From an uncultured bacterium (lineage in GTDB: Bacteria; Cyanobacteriota; Vampirovibrionia; Gastranaerophilales; Gastranaerophilaceae), in NCBI GenBank assembly GCA_949296355.1, contig CASFPS010000005.1, positions 62,001-126,000 of the forward strand: DNA of 64,000 nucleotides, read 5' to 3'. The position numbers and the translations under genes are program-made. Below, one piece after another: positions 10,371 through 18,878 of this stretch; the first letter of the stretch is position 1, and every line of letters starts with the position of its first letter. The notes beneath the pieces were generated by a model. The model made no database searches. It saw nothing but the letters and a program-made list of their open reading frames with translations, and had not been told where the DNA came from.

Positions 10371-12176
10371 CTAACCCTCGTCATCAAGGCTCAAAACTGC
10401 CATAAAAGCTTCCTGCGGAACTTCTACACGCCCGATTGCTTTCATGCGCTTCTTACCCTTCTTCTGTTTTTCCAGAAGTTTGCGCTTACGTGTAATATCA
10501 CCGCCGTAGCATTTATCAAGCACGCTTTTTCTTAAAGCTTTAATGTTGGTTCTTGCAATAACTCTTCCGCCGATTGCCGCCTGAATCGGAACTTCAAACA
10601 TCTGGCGCGGAATAATTGTTTTTAATTTTTCGGTCAATTTCTGTCCGATATAATAAGCATTATCCTCATGGCAGATTACCGAAAGTGCATCTACCACTTC
10701 GCCCGCAAGCATTACATCAAGTTTGATAAGCTTAGAGCGCTTATAATCTTCAAACTCATAATCCAGACTTGCATACCCTTTTGAACGTGATTTTAACTGG
10801 TCATAAAAATCTGTAATAACTTCACTCAAAGGCAAGTGGTAAATCAAATCAACACGGACTTTGTCCAGATAATTCATGTTAATAAAAATACCGCGTTTTG
10901 TCTGGCACAAATCCATCAGAGTCCCGACATAATCATTCGGTGTAATAATCGAAACTTTTACATACGGTTCTTCTATATAGTCTCTGTATTGCGCAGCAGG
11001 CAGATTCGCCGGATTATCGATTTCCACAACCTCGCCGTTTGTTTTATGGACTCTATATACAACAGAAGGTGCGGTGGTAACAATAGAGAGATCATATTCT
11101 CTCTCCAGACGTTCCTGAGCAATTTCCATATGGAGCATTCCCAAAAAACCGCAGCGGAATCCAAAACCAAGCGCGCTGGAAGTTTCCGGCTCAAATGTAA
11201 TTGAACTGTCAGAAAGTTTGAGTTTTTCCAACGCTTCTTTAAGTTCATGGTAATCTTCATTATCAACAGGATACATGCCGGAAAATACCATCGGAAGAGC
11301 TTCTTTGTAACCGGGTAAAGGCTCTGCTGCAGGATTTTCAACGTGTGTTACCGTATCACCGACAAATCTTGTAATTTCTTTGATTGAGCCGGCAAAATAC
11401 CCTACGTCCCCGCAGACAAGCTCCTGTACCTGAACTCTGTGAGGCGTTAAATACCCGAGTTCAACAATTTCATACTCTTTTTCGGACGCCATAAATTTAA
11501 CTTTATCCCCGAGTTTCATTTTGCCGTCCATAATCTTGAAGAAGCACAAAGTTCCGAGATAAGGGTCGTAAGCACTGTCAAAAACAAGCGCCCTTAGAGG
11601 CTTTTCCGAAGTATCAACAGGCGGAGGAACGTATTTTACAATAGCTTCCAGAACCTGATCAATATTTAAACCGGTTTTTGCACTTACCGGAATTGCCATT
11701 GAAGTATCAATCCCTAATATTTCTTCAATTTCTTCTTTAACCCTTTCGACATCGGCAGACGGAAGGTCAATTTTATTGATAACAGGAATTATTTCCAGAT
11801 TCTGCTCTATTGCCATATAAACATTGGCTAACGTTTGCGCCTCAACCCCCTGAGTAGCGTCCACGATAAGCAAAGCACCTTCGCAAGCAGCAAGCGAGCG
11901 GGAGACTTCGTAAGAAAAATCAACGTGTCCCGGAGTGTCAATCAGGTTAAAAATATACTTTTCGCCGTTTTGTGCCTCATAATTCATTCTTGCGGCATTC
12001 AATTTGATAGTAATACCACGCTCACGTTCAATATCCATCGTATCAAGAAGCTGTTCCTGCATATCTCTTTCGGCAATAGTACCGGTAGCCTCAAGCAATC
12101 TATCCGCCAGCGTTGATTTCCCGTGGTCTATATGTGCAATTATACAAAAATTTCTTACATTTTCCCTGTATTTCAT
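10371..12176 (-). CDS. lepA: Elongation factor 4 (LepA), ribosomal GTPase
   Basis: A 601-residue translational GTPase that acts on the ribosome during stalled or misplaced translocation. G-domain motifs are [22 protein letters not shown] and NKIDLP. Domains II, III and V and the LepA-specific C-terminal domain ([13 protein letters not shown] near the end) are present. No Shine-Dalgarno sequence is evident. A TATAAT ends about 9 nt before the ATG, suggesting a very short leader. Neighbours are repeats on one side and a PHP phosphoesterase on the other. Confidence 0.97.
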   Translation of the reverse strand: MKYRENVRNFCIIAHIDHGKSTLADRLLEATGTIAERDMQEQLLDTMDIERERGITIKLNAARMNYEAQNGEKYIFNLIDTPGHVDFSYEVSRSLAACEGALLIVDATQGVEAQTLANVYMAIEQNLEIIPVINKIDLPSADVERVKEEIEEILGIDTSMAIPVSAKTGLNIDQVLEAIVKYVPPPVDTSEKPLRALVFDSAYDPYLGTLCFFKIMDGKMKLGDKVKFMASEKEYEIVELGYLTPHRVQVQELVCGDVGYFAGSIKEITRFVGDTVTHVENPAAEPLPGYKEALPMVFSGMYPVDNEDYHELKEALEKLKLSDSSITFEPETSSALGFGFRCGFLGMLHMEIAQERLEREYDLSIVTTAPSVVYRVHKTNGEVVEIDNPANLPAAQYRDYIEEPYVKVSIITPNDYVGTLMDLCQTKRGIFINMNYLDKVRVDLIYHLPLSEVITDFYDQLKSRSKGYASLDYEFEDYKRSKLIKLDVMLAGEVVDALSVICHEDNAYYIGQKLTEKLKTIIPRQMFEVPIQAAIGGRVIARTNIKALRKSVLDKCYGGDITRKRKLLEKQKKGKKRMKAIGRVEVPQEAFMAVLSLDDEG

Positions 12177-12223
12177 AGTGTTTTTATTATAAATGAAATA
12201 TATCTCTTGAGCAACACAGCCGG

Positions 12224-13078
12224 CTAATAGTAAATTTTATCAAGCAGAGTCAGATTTTCCGGCTCAACATATTTTTCTTCCGTATTCAGTCTGCCCGGCG
12301 GAATATCCTTATTTGTACCGTGATAATCGCTTCCGCCGCTTATCAACAGGTTATTATCACGTACGCATTTCAGAAGAAAATCTATTTCTTCAATATTGTA
12401 TCTTGAATAATAGCATTCCAAGCCCTGAATACCGAATTTTAACATTTCACCAAGCCGCGGTAAAAACTCCTCAGCCGTCAGGTGTCTTTCTCCTTCACCA
12501 CCTAAAGGGTGTGCCCAGACAGGTATCCCGCGGGCTTGAATAATTGTTTCTATTGCTTCTCTGCCGTCAAATCGTGTATTTCCGGTCTTGCAGGCGTCCA
12601 GATACTTTTTCATAGCTTCAATATTATTCTCTGCAAGCCCTCTTTTTACAAGAATATTAGCAAGATGCGTTTTTACAACACTCTTTCTTGAATACAGCCA
12701 CTCAAGCTCTTCTTCTGTCAGTTCAATATTGTAAACCTCTTTTAAATACCGGATTCTGGTCTCGAGTTTCTGACGTCTCAAAATTTTACCCTTAGAGATT
12801 AAATCGTCTAACTTCTTGTTGTAAATATCAATCCCATATCCGAGAATATGACATTTTATACTTCCGCAGATTGAAGTTAGTTCAATACCTTTAATAAAAT
12901 CTGCTTTGCCGTCAAGTTCTTTGCAGCCCTCCGCCGTATCATGATCGGTCAGCGCAAAAATATTTATTCCCGCTCTTTTCATAATATCAGGAAGTTCAAA
13001 AACAGTATTGCTTCCGTCCGAATAGTTTGAATGTATATGTAAATCGGCTTTGTTCATAGGTTTTTGTTTGAGATTCAT
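12224..13078 (-). CDS. PHP-domain phosphoesterase (YciV/RNase AM-like)
   Basis: A metal-dependent PHP phosphoesterase of 284 residues. It has the N-terminal metal motif [11 protein letters not shown], then TDHDT, a GIELTS block, an HPLGG block and the C-terminal SGGSDYHG motif. The architecture matches the TrpH/YciV family, characterised members of which act as 3',5'-nucleotide bisphosphatases or 5'-3' exoribonucleases. Two starts are possible: ATG 13078, preceded by TATATAAT with no ribosome-binding site, or ATG 13057, immediately before the PHP motif. I keep the longer frame. The substrate is not determined by the sequence. Confidence 0.85.
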   Translation of the reverse strand: MNLKQKPMNKADLHIHSNYSDGSNTVFELPDIMKRAGINIFALTDHDTAEGCKELDGKADFIKGIELTSICGSIKCHILGYGIDIYNKKLDDLISKGKILRRQKLETRIRYLKEVYNIELTEEELEWLYSRKSVVKTHLANILVKRGLAENNIEAMKKYLDACKTGNTRFDGREAIETIIQARGIPVWAHPLGGEGERHLTAEEFLPRLGEMLKFGIQGLECYYSRYNIEEIDFLLKCVRDNNLLISGGSDYHGTNKDIPPGRLNTEEKYVEPENLTLLDKIYY

Positions 13079-13124
13079 TAATTATATAATATACCAAACA
13101 TTAAATATGGTAATCAAGAGGGGG

Positions 13125-13500
13125 GGGCTGGTGACTAAGTGATTAAGTGACTGAGTGAGCGAGGAAATAAAACAGAGTGAATGAAAATATAAAAATTGTA
13201 GTGTGGAGCAAGCTCCACACTACTTCACTTTTTTATTCCGGTGGGAACGCTGACGCTTTTCCCACCCTACACCGACTGAAGTTAAATGTATTTTGTTTAG
13301 GAAATGAAGCCTCCCAAAGTGCCGTCATTCAGAGGACGTTAGCCCGAAGAATCTCTTTAACTTTTGTAAAAATTTCTATTCACTATTCACTCCTCACTAT
13401 TCACCAGTTTAAGGGATTCTTCGCCCCTGAATGGTTAATGGGCTCAGAATGACAGCGCTTTGGAAATTCGATGTAGGGTGGGTGAATAGAAAATTTTCAT
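13125..13500. repeat. Composite repeat block between PHP and murF genes
   Basis: In order: heptamer words (13130-13160); the perfect palindrome with GTGTGGAGCA/TGCTCCACAC-type arms (13201-13220); a 'gtgggaacgctgacgcttttcccac' hairpin; then a MITE-like stretch beginning 'gtcattcagagg' (13324) and ending 'cagaatgacagc' (13445-13456) with internal inverted 'gaagaatc/gattcttc' arms. About 200 bp of this recurs at 17335-17545. No gene was seen. Confidence 0.7.
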
Positions 13501-13511
13501 AAGTTATAGAT

Positions 13512-14834
13512 TTACTTACTTAAATCTTCAATAATTCTTTCAAACTTCATACTTCTGGAAGCTTTCAAAAATATTTTAGAATCTTGAGGTATTTCTTTTC
13601 GCATAAATCCAACCAGTTCTTCTATACGGTCAAAATGTTTTGAACGGCAATTTTTAATCTCTTCTGTTATATATTTTGACAAACTGCCCAAAGAAAGCAC
13701 AATTGTATCCGGTTTTAGGTTTTTGTGATTATTTATATACCCCCCGAGCTCTCTGTGGTAGCGGATTTCCTCATCGCCAAGCTCTCCCATATCACCGAGG
13801 ACGATAACGGGTTTTGTATACAATTCCAGAATTGTGTCGACAAAAGCTCTCATTGATTCCGGATTGGCATTATAACTGTCGTTAATTATCTCAAATCCGC
13901 CTGATTTTACAACTTCCCAGCGCTTTTCAATAGGTGCGTATTTTTTTAACCCCGTCCGAATTTCTCTGACGCTTAACCCGAGTTTCATGCCGGTGTTTAT
14001 TGCCGCAAGCGCGTTTTCTATATTGTAATCCCCGCCGACATTCAACTCATAAATATTGTTTTCGTATTCAAATTTTGAATAATGTTCACTCTTCTCTAAA
14101 ATCTTTACCTCTTTAAGCGAATAAAAAATCTTTTCACCGTCAAATTCAACCGTTTTGCGGATTAATTCATCATCATGCGCAATAAAAATATTTCCCCTCT
14201 GATATTTAACAATTTCGCATTTTGCTTTTGCAATATTTTCCCTTGAGCCTAACCGCCCGATATGCGCGGTTCCGACATTGGAAATAATTGTAATATCAGG
14301 TTCTGCGCATTTTGAAAGAACTTCAATTTCCCCTAATCCTCTCATCCCCATTTCCAGAACAAGAACTTCTGTATCATCTGGCGCTTCAAATATCGTCCGG
14401 CAAAGCCCGATTTCATTGTTGTGGTTAAGCGGAGTTTTAAAAGTCTTAAATTTTTCTGCCAAAACCGACGCAACCAGTTCCTTGGTGGTTGTTTTACCCG
14501 AACTTCCGGTAACTGCAACAACTGTAAAATTCAGTTTATTTCTGCGGTAATTCGCGAGTTTCAGATATGTCTCCAGAGTGTTATCCGCCAGAAGCAAGGT
14601 TTTTCCGTTTCCTTTGCGCTCATCGGGCGCCGCTGTACAGAAGGCGCCTGCGGCGCCCTTATCCAGAGCCTCCTGAATAAACTTTTCCCCGTCAAAGTTT
14701 GCGCCTTTTAGCGGAAGATAAAAATCACCGCTGCCTATAGTTCTTGTATCGGTAGAGATTTTGACTTCCAAATCTCCATCCGATTTTGATAAAATTTTTG
14801 CTCCCGAAGCTTTTATTAATTCGCTTATTTTCAT
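13512..14834 (-). CDS. murF: UDP-MurNAc-tripeptide-D-Ala-D-Ala ligase
   Basis: Adds D-Ala-D-Ala to the UDP-MurNAc tripeptide in peptidoglycan precursor synthesis in the cytoplasm. A Mur ligase of 440 residues with an N-terminal uridine-binding domain (RTIGSGDFYLPLKGANFDG), the ATP P-loop VTGSSGKTTTKEL (about 108-120), the central block LEMGMRGLGEIEVL and C-terminal DSYNANPES. The start codon follows TATAAT by 6 nt, and a TTGTAA -35 lies 17 bp upstream, so a leaderless message is predicted. It is divergent from mnmE, with start codons 42 bp apart. Confidence 0.96.
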   Translation of the reverse strand: MKISELIKASGAKILSKSDGDLEVKISTDTRTIGSGDFYLPLKGANFDGEKFIQEALDKGAAGAFCTAAPDERKGNGKTLLLADNTLETYLKLANYRRNKLNFTVVAVTGSSGKTTTKELVASVLAEKFKTFKTPLNHNNEIGLCRTIFEAPDDTEVLVLEMGMRGLGEIEVLSKCAEPDITIISNVGTAHIGRLGSRENIAKAKCEIVKYQRGNIFIAHDDELIRKTVEFDGEKIFYSLKEVKILEKSEHYSKFEYENNIYELNVGGDYNIENALAAINTGMKLGLSVREIRTGLKKYAPIEKRWEVVKSGGFEIINDSYNANPESMRAFVDTILELYTKPVIVLGDMGELGDEEIRYHRELGGYINNHKNLKPDTIVLSLGSLSKYITEEIKNCRSKHFDRIEELVGFMRKEIPQDSKIFLKASRSMKFERIIEDLSK

Positions 14835-14876
14835 ACGATTATTATATGTCGAATTTTTTTGGGTTACAATAAATTT
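14835..14876. promoter_or_regulatory. Overlapping divergent murF/mnmE promoters
   Basis: On the minus strand TTGTAA, a 17-bp spacer and TATAAT end 6 nt before the murF ATG. On the plus strand TACAAT ends 6 nt before the mnmE ATG, and its bases overlap the murF -35 hexamer. Neither gene has room for a Shine-Dalgarno leader. Simultaneous polymerase occupancy of both promoters should be impossible (inference). Confidence 0.6.
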
Positions 14877-16496
14877 ATGAATATACTGGATGAATTTGAT
14901 ACAATAGCAGCGCCGGCAACGCCGATGGGAACCGGCGGAGTCGGAATAATAAGAATCTCGGGCGATAAAGCGTTTGAGATTATTAACAAAATTTTCAGGG
15001 GTAAATGTACTGGATTTTCAGATGAAACTACAAGCTTGTCATCTTCCAGAAGCGAGGGTAAATGTATCGGGTTGGCTGGTGAAACTGCAAGCTTAACGAA
15101 CTCTGGAGAATGTAACTTTGAAAGGGGAAAATTTAAACACGGTTTTATTGTAGATAATGCCGGAGTTGAGGAACTAACCCCTCCCCCTAACCCCCTCCCG
15201 CAAGGGGCTGGGGAAAGCGCGCTGTCATTCAACCCTTCAGCCACTCAGTCCTTGAATTACTCAGGCACCCAATCCCCCAACCACTCAGTCACTCAGTCAC
15301 TTAGTCACTCAATCACTCAATCACTCAACCACCCCCCTAAAATCATTGATGAAGTTGTAATTCTTCCGTTTTTTGCGCCGAACAGCTATACAGGCGAAGA
15401 TGTTGTGGAAATCCAGTGTCACGGCGGGATTCAGGTTGTAAAAAATATTCTTAACCTTGTTTTAAAAAACGGAGCAAGGCTTGCAGAAAAAGGCGAATTC
15501 ACCAAGCGCGCATTTTTAAACAAGCGCATGGATTTATCTCAGGCAGAAGCGGTTGCGGATATTATTCACTCTAAAACTTCTGATTTTGCCAAGGTTTCAA
15601 TGAAAAATCTTTCAGGAGTTTTGAAAGAGAAAATTAATGATATCAGAAATGATATTTTTGAAGTTCTATCTAAAATCACTGCCGGAATTGATTTTCCGGA
15701 GGACGTTAAAGAGCCTGAATATGATTATTTAGTCAAAAGTTTTGGAGATATCATCTCTAAAATCGACAAAGTTTTATCAGGAGCAAACACTTCGAATATT
15801 TTCAGACAGGGTGCATCTGTTGCAATAATAGGGAAACCAAATGTCGGTAAATCTTCATTATTTAATGCGCTTTTGAGCCTCGATAGAGCTATTGTTACCG
15901 ATATTGCGGGAACAACAAGGGATGTATTAAGAGAAACGCTGGATCTTGGAATCCCTGTTACTCTTGTCGATACAGCCGGAATAAGAGAGGATGCGGAAGT
16001 CTCAAAAGTCGAGCAAATCGGGATTGAATACTCAAAACAGTCTCTGGATGAAGCTGATCTTGTTTTATTTATTTATGACGCTTCAAAAGGGCTTGATAAC
16101 GAGGATAGAGAAGTTTTAAAACTTTTAGAAAACAAAAAGCATATTGTTATTGCAAATAAAGCTGACTTAGTTACAGACAGAAATACTGACGCTCTCTATA
16201 TTTCCGCGCTTACCGGCAAAGGAGTTGAAGAATTAAAAGAACTTTTGAAGCAAAAAGTTTGCGACATTAACCCTGAAAACCTTGATTTTGTAACTAATAC
16301 CCGTCAGCAGGAATGTCTCAGAAAAGCCCGTACCGCTATGGATCAGGCTCTTCTTGCAGCACAACTCAACGAACTGCAGGATTTAATCTCAATAGACGTC
16401 AAATCCGCAATCCTTGCGCTTGATGAGCTTACCGGAGAATTAATAACAGACGATATTTTAAATAATATTTTTGATAATTTCTGTATTGGAAAATAA
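14877..16496 (+). CDS. mnmE: tRNA modification GTPase MnmE with repeat-derived insertions
   Basis: With MnmG it forms 5-carboxymethylaminomethyl-uridine at wobble U34. N-terminal folate-binding domain (DTIAAPATPMGTGGVGIIRISG; SYTGEDVVEIQCHGG), helical domain, G-domain (GKPNVGKSSLFNALL, DTAGIR, NKADL) and the terminal Cys-Ile-Gly-Lys are all intact. The protein has about 539 residues; typical members have about 455. The surplus lies in two insertions in the N-terminal domain, about residues 41-78 and 100-155, and these are in-frame copies of intergenic repeat families. I start at ATG 14877, not the TTG at 14859. The frame stays open, so the gene is probably functional. Confidence 0.95.
   Translation: MNILDEFDTIAAPATPMGTGGVGIIRISGDKAFEIINKIFRGKCTGFSDETTSLSSSRSEGKCIGLAGETASLTNSGECNFERGKFKHGFIVDNAGVEELTPPPNPLPQGAGESALSFNPSATQSLNYSGTQSPNHSVTQSLSHSITQSLNHPPKIIDEVVILPFFAPNSYTGEDVVEIQCHGGIQVVKNILNLVLKNGARLAEKGEFTKRAFLNKRMDLSQAEAVADIIHSKTSDFAKVSMKNLSGVLKEKINDIRNDIFEVLSKITAGIDFPEDVKEPEYDYLVKSFGDIISKIDKVLSGANTSNIFRQGASVAIIGKPNVGKSSLFNALLSLDRAIVTDIAGTTRDVLRETLDLGIPVTLVDTAGIREDAEVSKVEQIGIEYSKQSLDEADLVLFIYDASKGLDNEDREVLKLLENKKHIVIANKADLVTDRNTDALYISALTGKGVEELKELLKQKVCDINPENLDFVTNTRQQECLRKARTAMDQALLAAQLNELQDLISIDVKSAILALDELTGELITDDILNNIFDNFCIGK
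14998..15105 (+). repeat. Two tandem family D repeats inserted in frame in mnmE
   Basis: Two ~52-bp units, each starting GGGTAAATGT, encode the repeated peptide Gly-Lys-Cys-x-Gly-x-x-x-Glu-Thr-x-Ser-Leu. The DNA resembles the tandem units at 27621-27770 and the inverted copy at 28243-28293. Confidence 0.8.
15175..15333 (+). repeat. Family E palindrome and heptamer array inserted in frame in mnmE
   Basis: First comes a C-rich/G-rich hairpin ending 'gcgcgctgtcattc' (15175-15232), shared with 10283-10332 and 27891-27940. Then come about ten 'cactcagt/cactcaat' words encoding a (His-Ser-x-Thr-Gln-Ser-Leu)n-like peptide. The native MnmE sequence resumes at Ile-Ile-Asp-Glu-Val. Confidence 0.8.
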
Positions 16497-16505
16497 AATT
16501 GTTTA

Positions 16506-17183
16506 TTATTTAAAAAATTCCAGAATTTTTTCCGCAATTAATAAAGCCGAGTTCTGGTTTTGACCTGTAATCAAATTCCCGTCAACTTCAACATGCTCTG
16601 CCCACGGTTTTTCCGCTATGAAATTCCCGCCGAGTTCACGGATTCTTGTCTCCAACAAAAACGGAACAAGCTCTTTTAATTTTACAATACCTTCTTCTTC
16701 ATTAGTGAAACAGGTTACACGCCTGCCTTTGAAAATTGATTCACCCTCAGGGGTTTTTGCGTTAATCAGTCCAGCTGGACCGTGGCATACCGCACTTACA
16801 AGCTTACCTTCCGTATAAAACCTACTTACTAATTCTGCAACTTCCTGATTTTCCGCTAAATCAAACATAGGTCCGTGACCGCCAGGAAAGTAAACGCCAT
16901 CAAACTCATCCGGGTTTATTTCTGACAGTTTCTTTGTTTCGCGTAAAACCTTTATGCAATCATCCCATTCCTCAGGATTTGAGCAGGACATAGAATTTTC
17001 ATCAACCGGCGACAGTCCTCCGGCAGGGCTTGCAACAACAGTTTTGACATCGGATTTTTGAAAAACAAGATACGGTACTGCAAATTCTTCCAGATAAACA
17101 CCCGTATTCTGGATACAGTTGCAATAAGGTTCACCGCATTCGCAGCCTGAATAATTAGTTGTAATAATAAGCAAATTTTTCAT
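16506..17183 (-). CDS. DJ-1/PfpI family protein
   Basis: A 225-residue class I glutamine-amidotransferase-like fold. The nucleophile-elbow cysteine is in VSAVCHGPAGLI (about Cys140), an acidic residue is in FPGGHGPMFDLAE, and the end reads 'LITGQNQNS', as in HchA-type chaperone/deglycase relatives. The family includes glyoxalase III, chaperone and protease-like members, and the sequence does not say which. The N-terminus has CECGEPYCNC, an unusual cysteine cluster that could bind metal. CAGGAG precedes the ATG. It is convergent with mnmE, with only about 9 bp between the stops. Confidence 0.85.
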   Translation of the reverse strand: MKNLLIITTNYSGCECGEPYCNCIQNTGVYLEEFAVPYLVFQKSDVKTVVASPAGGLSPVDENSMSCSNPEEWDDCIKVLRETKKLSEINPDEFDGVYFPGGHGPMFDLAENQEVAELVSRFYTEGKLVSAVCHGPAGLINAKTPEGESIFKGRRVTCFTNEEEGIVKLKELVPFLLETRIRELGGNFIAEKPWAEHVEVDGNLITGQNQNSALLIAEKILEFFK

Positions 17184-17204
17184 TTATTTGTTCTCCTGTT
17201 TGTT

Positions 17205-17560
17205 GTCTTAATTGAGGATAAGGCGGATTTTAGTCTGCCAATGGTATTATTAAGAATAAAAGGTTTTTGTCGGGCTAAAACCCAACCTACATTTCTTTAA
17301 TTTAATGGCAGACTTACCCGATTGCTCTTCCCTTGTGGAGCAAGCTCCACACTACTTCACTTTTTAATTCCGGTGGGAACGCTGACGCTTTTCCCACCCT
17401 ACACCGACTGAAGATAAATTTATTGATTTAGGAAATGAAGCCTCCCAAAGTGCCGTCATTCAGAGGGCGTTAGCCCGAAGAATCTCTTTAACTTTTGTAA
17501 AAATAGTTATTTTCTATTCACTATTCACTCCTCACTATTCACTAATAATACACTTGAGCA
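17205..17560. repeat. Composite repeat block between DJ-1 and thioredoxin genes
   Basis: Contains an imperfect GGGCTAAAACCC palindrome (17269-17290), then 17335-17545, a near copy of 13203-13405: the GTGGAGCAAGCTCCAC palindrome, the 'gtgggaacgctgacgcttttcccac' hairpin, the 'gtcattcagagggcgttagcccgaagaatc' segment and heptamer words. It lacks the right half of the MITE-like end present in the first copy. No gene was seen. Confidence 0.7.
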
Positions 17561-17568
17561 CATCACCC

Positions 17569-17868
17569 CTATCTCAAATGCTTCATCATAATATTCATCA
17601 AATCTTCTTTTTTTCTCATGCCGCTAAAGCGTTCTACCTCTTTCCCGTTATTTAGAACCAGAAAAGTCGGAAAAGAATGTATGCCCCACCTTATAGCAAG
17701 TTCAGAATCATCGTCCGTATTAACCTGACCAATCCAGACTTTATCCATTTGTTTTAATTCGTCCTCCTGTTTTTTGCAATACCCGCACCATGGCGCATAA
17801 AACTCCACAACCTTAAGTCCGTTTTCTGTTTCTTTATCAAAATTTTCGTTTGTTAATTGTTTAAGCAT
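17569..17868 (-). CDS. Thioredoxin-like protein
   Basis: A 99-residue cytoplasmic thiol-disulfide protein. The active site is FYAPWCGYCKKQE (CGYC rather than the classical CGPC), and the cis-proline block reads IHSFPTFLVLNNGKEVERFSG. There is no signal peptide. The CxYC form suggests a redox potential shifted towards glutaredoxin-like or oxidase-like behaviour (inference). Its ribosome-binding site TAGGAGG lies in the 3' arm of a perfect 13-bp hairpin. Confidence 0.9.
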   Translation of the reverse strand: MLKQLTNENFDKETENGLKVVEFYAPWCGYCKKQEDELKQMDKVWIGQVNTDDDSELAIRWGIHSFPTFLVLNNGKEVERFSGMRKKEDLMNIMMKHLR

Positions 17869-17870
17869 AA

Positions 17871-17902
17871 AAAATCCTCCTAAATTATATTAGGAGGATT
17901 TT
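17871..17902 (-). promoter_or_regulatory. Hairpin occluding the thioredoxin ribosome-binding site
   Basis: On the minus strand AAAATCCTCCTAA pairs perfectly with TTAGGAGGATTTT. The 6-nt loop is TATAAT, and T6 then leads straight into the ATG. In read-through RNA it would act as an intrinsic terminator or hide the AGGAGG. A transcript started from the loop TATAAT would begin near the Shine-Dalgarno sequence and leave it free (inference). Confidence 0.6.
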
Positions 17903-17922
17903 CCGTAAATAACATTCCCCTG

Positions 17923-18852
17923 TTAGATACCTCGTCTGATTATATCTTCGACAAAGTTGATAAACTGCCCTTTGCAATTTCCCTCAATATTTCTTGGATT
18001 TACAACTCTTAAAACTTCATTAAAAGTTATTAATCTGTGCGGAAGACATATAAATTTTCCCATAGAAGCTCTGATATCATTTAATGCAGCTTCCAGAGGC
18101 GCATTAGGCTTATCTGCAGTTCTGCTGCTTATGTCAATCAATTTGCCTGATTCTCTCAAACCTTTTATTGTATCAATTTCTTCTGCAATTTTATCTTTAT
18201 AATCACGGGCATTAAGCATTGAATTTGTCAGTTTTGTGTATTTCTTTGTGTGATTGTATAAATCATCAAAATTCCTTCCGAGTTTGGCATTTGCCGCATC
18301 CATGTCAAATTTTGCGTTATACATTCTCCTGAGTCCTTCGCCTTTTTGCATAAAACCCTGACCGTATTCGTAACCGTTAGCCTGACTGCTTGAGGCAACA
18401 CCATATTCCCGTAAAGTAGTCTCCGCAGCGCCTTTATGTGCTGAAAGTCCTCTTTCCAGAGCGTTTTTCTCATCTTTTTTCATATCCAAGAAAACTTCAT
18501 ATTTTTTCTTAAGCACCTTCAAAGAATCCTCTCTGTTCATTGCAGGCTTCTCGTCTATCGTACGGCGCATTTTATCATCATATCCTAAAAAATATGATTC
18601 CGTCCCCAGTATATCTTTTGAAGATTCCTTTGCATAATATGTCTCTCTGGTAAAAATCTCTTCGTTGTCAGGAAGTCTTGATGCATATACGTCTACACGC
18701 TCCTTGTTTGCCATGTATCCTATATCACCGTCTGCATTTTTCTCCCAGCTGTATGGCTGATACTCCATTTTCCAGTTGCCGCCGTTTTCGTTTGATTTAT
18801 TTGTGAATAATCCTTTAAAGTTTGTATTTGTATTTATTGCTTGAATTCTCAT
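17923..18852 (-). CDS. NFKG-leader protein, unknown function
   Basis: A 309-residue protein starting MRIQAINTNTNFKGLF, a leader shared in style with the next gene and with the gene at 63923. The body is charged and mostly helical, with the only cysteines near the C-terminus. No catalytic motif or transmembrane segment was recognised. AGGAG precedes the ATG. It lies 26 nt downstream of a second NFKG-leader gene on the same strand, so the two probably form an operon. Function unknown. Confidence 0.75.
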   Translation of the reverse strand: MRIQAINTNTNFKGLFTNKSNENGGNWKMEYQPYSWEKNADGDIGYMANKERVDVYASRLPDNEEIFTRETYYAKESSKDILGTESYFLGYDDKMRRTIDEKPAMNREDSLKVLKKKYEVFLDMKKDEKNALERGLSAHKGAAETTLREYGVASSSQANGYEYGQGFMQKGEGLRRMYNAKFDMDAANAKLGRNFDDLYNHTKKYTKLTNSMLNARDYKDKIAEEIDTIKGLRESGKLIDISSRTADKPNAPLEAALNDIRASMGKFICLPHRLITFNEVLRVVNPRNIEGNCKGQFINFVEDIIRRGI

Positions 18853-18878
18853 TTTCTTACTCCTGTTTTTTTACGTAT

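Noticed and set aside
13177-13452. Open frame of 91 codons between the PHP and murF genes
   Set aside because: It consists entirely of dispersed repeat sequence.
14859-14876. TTG start for mnmE six codons upstream
   Set aside because: It overlaps the promoter, adds non-family residues, and the ATG at 14877 aligns with normal MnmE starts.
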